Positions 38,201 to 44,234 of a DNA stretch of 44,234 bases are shown here, piece after piece (the stretch's first letter is position 1; the number at the start of each line of letters is the position of its first letter). Made by a program: the position numbers and the translations under genes. The notes under the pieces are model-generated. The model was not told where the DNA came from. It saw only the letters and a list, made by a program, of their open reading frames with translations, and made no database searches. This DNA is from Tannerella forsythia (GTDB lineage: Bacteria; Bacteroidota; Bacteroidia; Bacteroidales; Tannerellaceae), in contig NZ_RQYN01000023.1 of the NCBI RefSeq assembly GCF_003860135.1, positions 1 through 44,234 on the forward strand, given 5' to 3'.

Positions 38201-38233
38201 GCAGAGCATGCTTCGGCAGTAGCGACTGCGTAA
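35204..38233 (+). CDS. secDF: Fused protein translocase subunits SecD and SecF
   Basis: A single 1009-residue membrane protein combining SecD (about 1-665) and SecF (about 695-1000), which use the proton gradient to pull proteins through SecYEG. The SecD part begins with a membrane helix, the motif [15 protein letters not shown], and a large periplasmic domain with a low-complexity Ala/Thr/Pro insert (about 260-290). Its membrane domain contains [25 protein letters not shown]. The SecF part has [14 protein letters not shown] and [24 protein letters not shown]. Fusion is the normal arrangement in Bacteroidetes. A terminator follows directly. Confidence 0.97.
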   Translation: [1009 protein letters not shown]

Positions 38234-38254
38234 ATTCTGTTTTTACATAGCTTG

Positions 38255-38297
38255 AAAGAGGCAGCTTTTCATCAACGATGAAGCTGCCTCTTTTGTA
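38255..38297 (+). terminator. Intrinsic terminator after secDF
   Basis: AAGAGGCAGCTT pairs perfectly with AAGCTGCCTCTT around a 13-base loop, followed by TTTTG. The A-run before the stem also allows function on the other strand. Confidence 0.88.
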
Positions 38298-38953
38298 TTT
38301 ACCCAGATTACGCGATAAGAGCTTTATTTTAACCCGGATTCCGCAATAGAACAAATCATAATGAATTTCATTCAGGCCTTCAGCCCTCTGAACAAGGTCC
38401 GGACGTCGATCCCCCCACCCTTGCGGGATGGGGCTGAAATAATCCGGGCTTTCAGCCCTTGGTTAAATAATTGTTAATGGTTATGCCCTTCGGGCGTTGA
38501 GGTGTTGAGTTGTTGAGTTGTTTGCCGGTGAACATCCCCCCTTTCCCCCCTTCGAAGGGGGGAAGAGCGAAGCGAAGGGGGATGTCATCCCTTCAAAGGG
38601 GGAATTTACGATGTTCCGAACGCAAATGAACACAAATGGCGCAAATGAACGCAAATTTAAAAAAGTAGCAAAGTAGTCAAAGGTAGTTAGAGTAGTAAAG
38701 AATAACAATTAAATTTGCGCCCATTCGCGTCATTCGCGTTCTGATAACCTGCCAACACGACACAAAAAATAAGGGCGGACACAAGGCCCGCCCCTACATT
38801 GACTACATGAACTACTTTTCACTTTTCACTTTTCGTTTTTCACTTTTCACTTACTTCCTTTGTTCATTCAGAGCGGCGGAGGCGGGGTAAACGCGCGGGT
38901 TCGACACCGCCCCCGTTCACTCTTCATTATCTACACGTTGCCACTTGCACGTG
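38298..38953. repeat. Gene-free stretch filled with short intergenic repeats
   Basis: No gene seen. Contents in order: TTCAGCCC/GGGCTGAA motifs (38385-38460); a CCCTTCGGGCGTTGA element at 38486-38500 shared with 29114-29128; a C/G-run inverted repeat around 38530-38605 (CCCCCCTTCGAAGGGGGG and neighbours); tandem GCAAATGAAC-like copies (38630-38655) and their opposite-strand echo (38716-38741); a GGGCGG...CCGCCC hairpin at 38773-38794; then TTGACTACAT and ACTTTTCACTTTTC runs ending in CATTCAGAGCG. The last part recurs at 43980-44100 and in part near 40570 and 40900. Confidence 0.75.
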
Positions 38954-39862
38954 TTAGAGCGATTTGACGACTTTCAGGATGCTTACGATTTTTTTCTCGC
39001 CGTCTTTTTCGAGCCAGACGCGTCCGATCTTACGGTCGATCTTGGTCACTTTGTAGCCTTCCTTGAAGCCGCCGACCCATACGGCCATGACGTTATCGCC
39101 TACCTTGATGTCTTGTTTGATGGGGATCAGCTTACAAGCCGAACGATCGAAGGCGTATATCTTGCCTGCGAATCCGATTGCCAGCACTTTGTCGTCGGTC
39201 GCATGGATCAAGATGCCCTCTTTCCACGCGCCCTTTTCGTAGGCAGCAATGGTGGCTCCGGGTTGCCATTTGCCGTCTTCGAGGACGTCGAACGAGGAGG
39301 CTTTGAGTTGCTCGTTGCTGTGCTGATTGCCGATCTTGGGTTTGTCCGGATCGTCGCTATAGTCGAGGTCGAGGTAATCGACCTTCGGCATTTCGGGATC
39401 GGAGGCGTCGGTGACGATGGCACGTTTCATCCCCGACCCCGATTGCCACCAGGTAAGCAACACATCGCCCACTTTCGCCTTCTTGCCTTTGGGCAGCAGG
39501 ATGATGAGCGAGTTGGGCATCTCGACCTCGCCGACCGTCGAGTGAGTCTCGCCGTATTGGCTGAGTTTGGTCGAATAGAAGATGTAGGTCTCCTCCTCCG
39601 GCTTGTCCGACTTGACAATCTCGTTGGGGTAGAAGGTGTAGGGCGATAGCACATACTGTCCCACATCGGGGTTCTCGAGGGTAATGCCTTCGGGGAAATC
39701 CCATGGGAAGGCTTTGGGCGTTTTTTGCGTCACCTCGGTCGTTTCCTGTGCGGTTGAGTTGACTGCATTGTCAGTCGCCTCGCCGCCTTTCTTTGCATTG
39801 CATGCCGTGCTTATGATCAAAGCACCGGTCATGACGATCATTGCAAAAAAGTTTCTGTTCAT
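38954..39862 (-). CDS. Hypothetical lipoprotein with SH3/Tudor-like C terminus
   Basis: A 302-residue predicted lipoprotein: signal peptide ending in ISTAC (Cys21), then a Thr/Glu-rich linker (to about 50). The body has repeated short beta segments such as KAKVGDVLLTWWQSGSGMKRAIV and DIKVGDNVMAVWVGGFKEGYKVT. These VGDxVxxxW...GxxxxxxV units look like small SH3- or Tudor-like barrels, here at least two copies, which is an inference from pattern. I do not recognise a named family. It is the first of a set of leftward lipoprotein genes; a second one (178 residues) lies just upstream. Confidence 0.7.
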   Translation of the reverse strand: MNRNFFAMIVMTGALIISTACNAKKGGEATDNAVNSTAQETTEVTQKTPKAFPWDFPEGITLENPDVGQYVLSPYTFYPNEIVKSDKPEEETYIFYSTKLSQYGETHSTVGEVEMPNSLIILLPKGKKAKVGDVLLTWWQSGSGMKRAIVTDASDPEMPKVDYLDLDYSDDPDKPKIGNQHSNEQLKASSFDVLEDGKWQPGATIAAYEKGAWKEGILIHATDDKVLAIGFAGKIYAFDRSACKLIPIKQDIKVGDNVMAVWVGGFKEGYKVTKIDRKIGRVWLEKDGEKKIVSILKVVKSL

Positions 39863-39903
39863 GATTCATTGAATTTAAATGTTTATAATTGTGTTCAGCT
39901 TAT

Positions 39904-40440
39904 TTATTCTATGGCTTTAACGGAGTCCATCACCGCGTCGACAAACTTGCTCAGCGTGGCTTTGTTGTTTTCGGAATATGCGAAAGTGACGGAAATCGCC
40001 TTCTTTCCTTTGACGAATATGCGCATGGAGGTATAGATCGTTTCGGAGCTGAGGCTCGGATCGTTCAATACCGTTTTTACCAGAATACCGTTTTCGAGCA
40101 CTTTGTATTCGACCTTGGTCTTCGGATCTCCGGAAGTCATCTCTTTGCCGAATCGTTCGCCCGCTTCACGGGTGAACTCCGCGTTTGTTTCCGAAACTTC
40201 GCATGAGAGGGAGTTCATCATGTCTGTTTCGTCGAGCATAAAGAAGTTGGGTGCTGTTTCGTCGCTACCAAGTTGTTTGGCGGGCTTCAGCACATCGGGG
40301 CAGAGGAACGCGAACCCTTGATAGGTCACTTCGTGCATTCCGGCAGGTACTTTGTCGCTGCCGCCTTTCTCGTTGCATCCGGCGTTACCGACCATCAGGG
40401 TCAGCGCCAGTGCGGTCATCATAAAAATCTTTGTTTTCAT
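39904..40440 (-). CDS. Hypothetical small lipoprotein
   Basis: A 178-residue predicted lipoprotein. The start at 40440 was chosen because it gives a proper signal peptide, MKTKIFMMTALALTLMVGNA, followed by GC (Cys22); the longer open frame to 40590 adds 50 residues with no signal function. After NEKGGSDKVPAGMHEVTYQG the sequence forms a mixed alpha/beta domain with no motif I recognise. It has many Ser/Thr/Lys and ends in a probable helix (LSKFVDAVMDSVKAIE). It is encoded 41 bases upstream of the Tudor-like lipoprotein, probably in the same operon. Confidence 0.72.
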   Translation of the reverse strand: MKTKIFMMTALALTLMVGNAGCNEKGGSDKVPAGMHEVTYQGFAFLCPDVLKPAKQLGSDETAPNFFMLDETDMMNSLSCEVSETNAEFTREAGERFGKEMTSGDPKTKVEYKVLENGILVKTVLNDPSLSSETIYTSMRIFVKGKKAISVTFAYSENNKATLSKFVDAVMDSVKAIE

Positions 40441-40648
40441 CTTGTTACTTGTTTTTAATATAATACTTAATAAAATAGGAATGCTGTGATTTCGTTGGTG
40501 CGCTGTTGCACCGTAGTCTGTTTCGGTGCCCAAGAGACTGCGTTCGCGTTCTCTATCATTTAGCGCCAAGCGATGAATCTCACTCTTCACTTACTTTTTT
40601 CGAGTGAGATTCCTCACCGCGTTCGAAATAACAAGAGGAGAGCGCAAT

Positions 40649-40871
40649 TCCTCGCAGGGTGCATGCGAGCCTCGTCGCACGGTGTATGCGAGCCTCCTCG
40701 CAGGGTGTATGCGAGCCTCCTCGCAGGGTGCATGCGAGCCTCGTCGCAGGGTGCATGCGAGCCTCGTCGCAGGGTGCATGCGAGCCTCCTCGCAGGGTGC
40801 ATGTGAGCCTCCTCGCAGGGTACATGTGAGCCTCCTCGCAGGGTACATGTGAGCCTCCTCATAGGGTATAT
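40649..40871. repeat. 23-bp tandem repeat array, nearly 10 units
   Basis: About 9.7 contiguous copies of a 23-base unit, GCGAGCCTCCTCGCAGGGTG followed by YAT. Each unit can form a small hairpin (TGCGAG, loop CCTC, CTCGCA, counting the T from the preceding unit). Toward the right the units change to GTGAG and finally CTCATA, but G-U pairs keep the hairpin possible. Both strands stay open in several frames (for example MRASSQGACEPRRRV-like), which I take as a by-product of the repeat. The rest of 40441-40971 holds no gene, only dispersed fragments like GATGAATCTC and ACTTTTCACT. Confidence 0.9.
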
Positions 40872-40971
40872 ACGCACTTTGAGAGAGAAAGCGTACCTGT
40901 CATTCAGAACGTTGGCGATGAATCTCATTTTTCACTATTCACTTTTCACTTTTCACTGTTACGCCACTCGT

Positions 40972-41349
40972 TTACAGCGGCTTTTCGCCGAAGCGGTTGG
41001 CTTGCGGTTCACCTTCCTTAATCATGAGGATGAGATACCAGAGTCCGCCGATCAAGGGGATCATATTGATGAAGATCCATCCTCCGCCTTTGCCGATGTC
41101 GTGCAGACGTCGTACGTTGACGGCCAATGTGGGTACCAGCAGCACCAGCGCTACGATGCAGTAGAGTGCTATGACGATGTAGTACAAGGCTTTGACGCTT
41201 CCGAATAGTTGCATCAGCAGGCTGAAAGCAAAGCTAATGATAGCGTATACAATAATGTACTGCCAGAATTCTGCGCGCGAAGCGCGTCCTTTGAACTGAG
41301 CATACTTGCTCGTTACGATCTCTTTGAAATTTACAATGATGTTGTTCAT
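40972..41349 (-). CDS. DUF805 family membrane protein
   Basis: A 125-residue inner-membrane protein of the DUF805 (YhaH-like) family. The signature is FKGRASRAEFWQYIIVYAII near residue 19, and VRRLHDIGKGGGW near 80. Three or four hydrophobic helices are predicted (about 30-50, 53-75, 90-108). The molecular function of the family is not established. It is flanked upstream by a large inverted repeat and downstream by the 23-bp repeat array. Confidence 0.9.
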   Translation of the reverse strand: MNNIIVNFKEIVTSKYAQFKGRASRAEFWQYIIVYAIISFAFSLLMQLFGSVKALYYIVIALYCIVALVLLVPTLAVNVRRLHDIGKGGGWIFINMIPLIGGLWYLILMIKEGEPQANRFGEKPL

Positions 41350-41408
41350 AATACGTGTAATTTAAATGAAATGAAAATATATTTGTTCTTATCTGTCTCT
41401 TTTCAAAC

Positions 41409-41455
41409 CCCTCTCCCTTGCATCCCGGCAAATGCCGGAAATGTGCGGGAGAGGG
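41409..41455. repeat. 47-base bipartite inverted repeat
   Basis: Outer arms CCCTCTCCC (41409-41417) and GGGAGAGGG (41447-41455) pair over 9 bp. Inside, CCGGCA (41425-41430) pairs with TGCCGG (41433-41438) around a 2-base loop. It sits between the BIG2 lipoprotein gene and the DUF805 gene. No clear T-run follows on either strand, so terminator function is uncertain. Confidence 0.7.
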
Positions 41456-41500
41456 AGAAATGAAAAAGAATCAGTGTCTCTTCAGTATGAGTTATTCCGT

Positions 41501-42550
41501 TTAATCCAGTCCATTGAACTCATGCTCGAACGAAATGGGTGCCACCTGCGAAAGCATTCCGGTATTGCTGCTGATAATAAAGAACTTGCCTTTCTCTCCC
41601 GGTTCGCCCGGTCTTTTGGTCTTGAGCACGCTCACTCCGTCGGAACCGTGACTTCGCCCTTTGCTCTTTATTCGTAGGGAAAGAACGGTGCTCTGGTAGT
41701 GGTCGAATTTCTGATATGGCTTCGCGGGATCGACGAAGACTTCGACCGTGTAGGGCTTGGTCGGGTTGTATCCGTTGCCCGGCTCGGCGCCTTTGAGGTA
41801 TGCGGCCGTCTGGTAAGGGCGGTTATAGCTGACATCTCCGCCGAAGAGTTCTTTAAGGAGATCGACTACGACGTTTGCATTCGTCGACGTATTGGTGAGT
41901 TTGATACATTCGAGGCCGATGTTTCGATCGCGACGGTACATCTCCATGGCCATCAATTCCAGAGCAACCGCACCATGCGGCTCGCCGCCTATTTTCTCGC
42001 GTACGGCCTTGAACTCATCGACCGATGCGGGGAAGCGGTTGAACTCGACCGTTCCGCTCTGTCCTTTGGTATAGGTCGTATGACTGATTGTTCCTGTTAT
42101 CTTGACTTCAAGGGCGGCTAACGGTTTTTCCTCTTTTTTGACGGTGACGGCACAGGTGGCCGATGCGCTTCCGGCCTTGGCCGTGATGGTAGCCGTACCG
42201 GCAGCCACGCCGGTGACTTCGCCCGTACCCGACACTTTGGCAATCTTTTCGTTGCTGCTGCTCCAGGTGACGATCTTAACGGATGCATTGGCCGGTTCGA
42301 TGGTGGCCGTAAGCGTTTCGCGCCCGTTGATTTGCAGTTCGAGCGTCGTCTTGTTCAGTTTGATGGCTGTGACGGCAACCGTGCCGCCGTTTCCACCTGA
42401 ACCTCCGCCACCTCCGGGAGTCGTTCCTCCTCCTCCTTCTCCTTCGGGAGTGGGTTTGGGCGTCGGTTCATCTTTGGTACATGCCGTGAAGAATATGATA
42501 CCGGCAATCGCCAGTAAAACGGTTCCTGTTCTAAAAAATACTCTTTTCAT
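41501..42550 (-). CDS. BIG2 (Ig-like) domain lipoprotein
   Basis: A 349-residue predicted lipoprotein. The signal peptide ends in FTAC (Cys24), followed directly by TKDEPTPKPTPEG, an acidic start that could act as a surface-export signal as in other Bacteroidetes. A Gly-rich linker (about 38-56) leads to a bacterial Ig-like group 2 domain (about 57-137, AIKLNKTTLELQINGRETL ... WSSSNEKIAKVSGTGEVTGV). The C-terminal domain (about 145-349, with GGEPHGAVALELMAMEMYRRD and NRPYQTAAYLKGAEPGNGYN) is of a type I know from other Bacteroidetes proteins but cannot name with certainty. Function unknown; surface exposure is inferred. Confidence 0.82.
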   Translation of the reverse strand: MKRVFFRTGTVLLAIAGIIFFTACTKDEPTPKPTPEGEGGGGTTPGGGGGSGGNGGTVAVTAIKLNKTTLELQINGRETLTATIEPANASVKIVTWSSSNEKIAKVSGTGEVTGVAAGTATITAKAGSASATCAVTVKKEEKPLAALEVKITGTISHTTYTKGQSGTVEFNRFPASVDEFKAVREKIGGEPHGAVALELMAMEMYRRDRNIGLECIKLTNTSTNANVVVDLLKELFGGDVSYNRPYQTAAYLKGAEPGNGYNPTKPYTVEVFVDPAKPYQKFDHYQSTVLSLRIKSKGRSHGSDGVSVLKTKRPGEPGEKGKFFIISSNTGMLSQVAPISFEHEFNGLD

Positions 42551-42603
42551 GTCTTTCTAATTTAAATTGTTATATATGTAATGAATAGCATCCTTGTTGG
42601 TAT

Positions 42604-43803
42604 TCAAAATTTGAATTTCTCGAATTTGGGCAGCGCTTTTACGGAAGCCGGTATATCGGTCGAGAGTTTGTTTTTGGAGAAATCCACGAAAACTCCTTCT
42701 CCCAGTTTCTTGCATTGTCCTAATTCGGCGGGTATGGCTCCCGTGAGCTGATTGTTGTCCAATTTCAGGCTTTTCAGGTTGATGAGTTTACCGATCTCGC
42801 GCGGGATGGAGCCTGTCAGTTCGTTATCATGGAGCCAGAGGGTTTCGAGCGTTGTACAGTTGCCCACGGCGACGGGTATCGTGCCGCTCAACTTGCAGTC
42901 GTATATGGAAAGCTCTTTGAGATTGGGTAAACTGAACACTTCGGCGGGTATTTCGCCGGTGAGTCCGAGATCAATCAGGCTCATATTTGTGAGATTTTTC
43001 ATGTTACCCATCTCTTTAGGCAGCGTCCCTTTCGTCGAGATGCCTCTGAGGAAGATTCGTTTCAGTTCGGTCATCGTCCAGAGCGATGCGGGCAACTCGG
43101 CATCGGGGATGTTGACCTTCCCGATAAACCCTGCCGTATGGTCGATAAGCAGGAAGGTGAGCTTCTTCAAGTTGGCAATGTCGGGCGATAGTTGTCCGTC
43201 GTAGTTGTCCGTTCGGATAAACAGTCGGTTCAGCTCCGTGAGTGTATACAGACTCGGAGGCAGCGCACCTTTGATACCGTTCATCTCGAGATTGGTCAAT
43301 GCCGTCAGCCCTGTCAGGTCGGGATAATCGTCAAATCCGCTGATATCAAGTTGAGTGAGCTTGGTGAGTTTGGCGAGCGAAGGCGTGTTGACTCTGCCTT
43401 TGCTGTTGACGACGAGGGTGAGCTCCTCGAGGTTCGTTAACTCGCCGATTTCTGCAGGTATGCAGTCGGGCGTTTCCATCTTGTAATTCTTGAGCACAAC
43501 GGTCAGCTTTTTCAGTTCGGTCAATCCTCCGATGGCAGCAGGCAGACTGCCTTTGATGCTGTCGCCGATGAGGTACAACTCCGTGACGCGTCCTTGTTCG
43601 TCGGTCTTGACGTTTGCCCATTCGTTCAACGGTTGCTCGCTGCACCAGTTTTTGCGAAGATTGTCGTTCCAGTTTTCGCCGTTGGCACTCTTGAAAATAA
43701 GAATTAAAATTTCTTTGTCGGTGAGGTTCTTCTTTTCACCGTTACAACTGCCGAATGCTATCGCAAACAGCAGACTTACTGTTAAAAATGCAATTTTTTT
43801 CAT
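42604..43803 (-). CDS. Leucine-rich repeat lipoprotein
   Basis: A 399-residue predicted lipoprotein: signal peptide ending in FGSC (Cys20), then an N-terminal cap typical of LRR proteins (NWNDNLRKNWCSEQPLNEWANVKTDEQGRV). About a dozen leucine-rich repeats follow from near residue 70 to the end, of the plant-like type with L..L..L.L..N.L.G.IP (for example LKSLKLDNNQLTGAIPAELG). LRR proteins of this type in oral Bacteroidales often bind host or bacterial partners, as with BspA of Tannerella; a binding role is likely but the partner is unknown. It lies upstream of the BIG2 lipoprotein gene, same strand, 53 bases apart. Confidence 0.9.
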   Translation of the reverse strand: MKKIAFLTVSLLFAIAFGSCNGEKKNLTDKEILILIFKSANGENWNDNLRKNWCSEQPLNEWANVKTDEQGRVTELYLIGDSIKGSLPAAIGGLTELKKLTVVLKNYKMETPDCIPAEIGELTNLEELTLVVNSKGRVNTPSLAKLTKLTQLDISGFDDYPDLTGLTALTNLEMNGIKGALPPSLYTLTELNRLFIRTDNYDGQLSPDIANLKKLTFLLIDHTAGFIGKVNIPDAELPASLWTMTELKRIFLRGISTKGTLPKEMGNMKNLTNMSLIDLGLTGEIPAEVFSLPNLKELSIYDCKLSGTIPVAVGNCTTLETLWLHDNELTGSIPREIGKLINLKSLKLDNNQLTGAIPAELGQCKKLGEGVFVDFSKNKLSTDIPASVKALPKFEKFKF

Positions 43804-44234
43804 CGTTCTTTTTTTTATTGGTTTATAATATGATTAATTGTCAATTGTTATGCCGGGTACCCGCCGAATGATGTACCCGGCAAATAACCATTGACCATTA
43901 ACATTAAAATACATCAGGCTTTCAGCCCTCCGCCGAGGGGTTGCCTTTTTTTCCCAACGCTGCGCATTGGGCTGAATTATCTCGCCCTTGTAAGGGCGAA
44001 CACACAGGTTCGCCCCTACCTTGACTACCTTGACTACATTTGACTACATTTTTCACTTTTCACTTTTCACTTTTCACTTACTTCTTTTGTCATTCAGAGC
44101 GTCGAGCGATGAATCTCTTTTTCTGTCACTTTTGGCTTGACCCAAAAGTAACCAAAAGGTCAAGGCTTCGTGCGCTTCGCTCGCCTGCGCGACGTTCGGA
44201 GGTCTAAAATCCGGAGAACTCACTTCGCTACGCT
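43804..44234. repeat. Gene-free end of window with dispersed repeats
   Basis: No gene seen. TGCCGGGTACCCGCCG with the related GTACCCGGCA (43850-43881) forms an inverted repeat. CAGGCTTTCAGCCCT and GGGCTGAA motifs follow (43916-43977). CGCCCTTGTAAGGGCG is a small hairpin (43983-43998). GGTTCGCCCCTAC plus TTGACTAC copies and CTTTTCACTTTTCACTTACT with TCATTCAGAGCG (44048-44101) repeat the end of the 38298-38953 stretch. The final 100 bases (ACCCAAAAGTAACCAAAAGG onward) resemble a sequence I recall from many Bacteroidetes intergenic regions; I cannot verify the recurrence beyond this window. Confidence 0.65.

Noticed and set aside
40580..40928. Several overlapping frames with Arg/Cys-rich repeats in both strands
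   Set aside because: All are products of the 23-bp repeat, which is open in several frames at once; no signal peptide, start context or neighbouring domain supports translation.

Overview
The window looks like a chromosomal segment of a Bacteroidales bacterium, most likely in or near the Tannerellaceae (Tannerella/Parabacteroides). The family-level placement is an inference. The support is a fused SecDF, the DUF4290-murA-rimM-M23-dxr-rseP gene order, a pdxJ-exbB-exbD-tonB-DJ-1 cluster, DUF4834 and 6-bladed beta-propeller lipoproteins, and repeated Bacteroidetes-type promoter -7 boxes (TAnnTTTG). No rRNA or tRNA gene was seen.

Layout. 1-8304 holds housekeeping genes: the 3' part of ppk1, an RsmF-type rRNA methyltransferase, an LtaS-like sulfatase-fold membrane enzyme, a SlyD-like prolyl isomerase with a Cys-rich tail, aroC and an S41 protease lipoprotein. 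8440-10207 holds a DUF4834 protein, an array of 21-bp repeats and a beta-propeller lipoprotein. 10237-16144 is one leftward envelope and isoprenoid operon (DUF4290, murA, rimM, M23 peptidase, dxr, rseP). 16358-20044 is a rightward pair, a divergent ThiC-like gene and tex, followed by a 41-bp repeat array and a leftward outer-membrane protein gene. 21860-29086 is a galactose/lactose region (galM, FHS-type transporter, galK, exported GH2 beta-galactosidase) with an ISL3-type transposase remnant between galK and lacZ. galT and galE are not in the window.

29260-30500 is the most striking element: a reverse transcriptase with retron-type motifs, preceded by a short region that folds like a retron msr-msd RNA (pairing a1/a2 ends, an AGC branch-site candidate, an msr stem-loop and a 13-bp msd hairpin) with a -7 box placed to start transcription at a1. 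No separate effector gene is adjacent, but the RT carries an N-terminal membrane segment. 30616-33924 is the leftward pdxJ-exbB-exbD-tonB-DJ-1 operon, facing nadK across a perfect 20-bp palindrome. A probable small RNA and secDF follow. From 38298 to the end the sequence is accessory in character: leftward lipoproteins (BIG2, LRR and two unknown), a DUF805 protein, a 23-bp repeat array and gene-free stretches filled with recurring intergenic repeats.

Points that stand out are the retron locus, a ThiC homologue that has lost its Fe-S and second metal ligands, a MurA with Asp at the fosfomycin-target Cys position, three unrelated minisatellite arrays, and a palindrome carrying two face-to-face -7 boxes.
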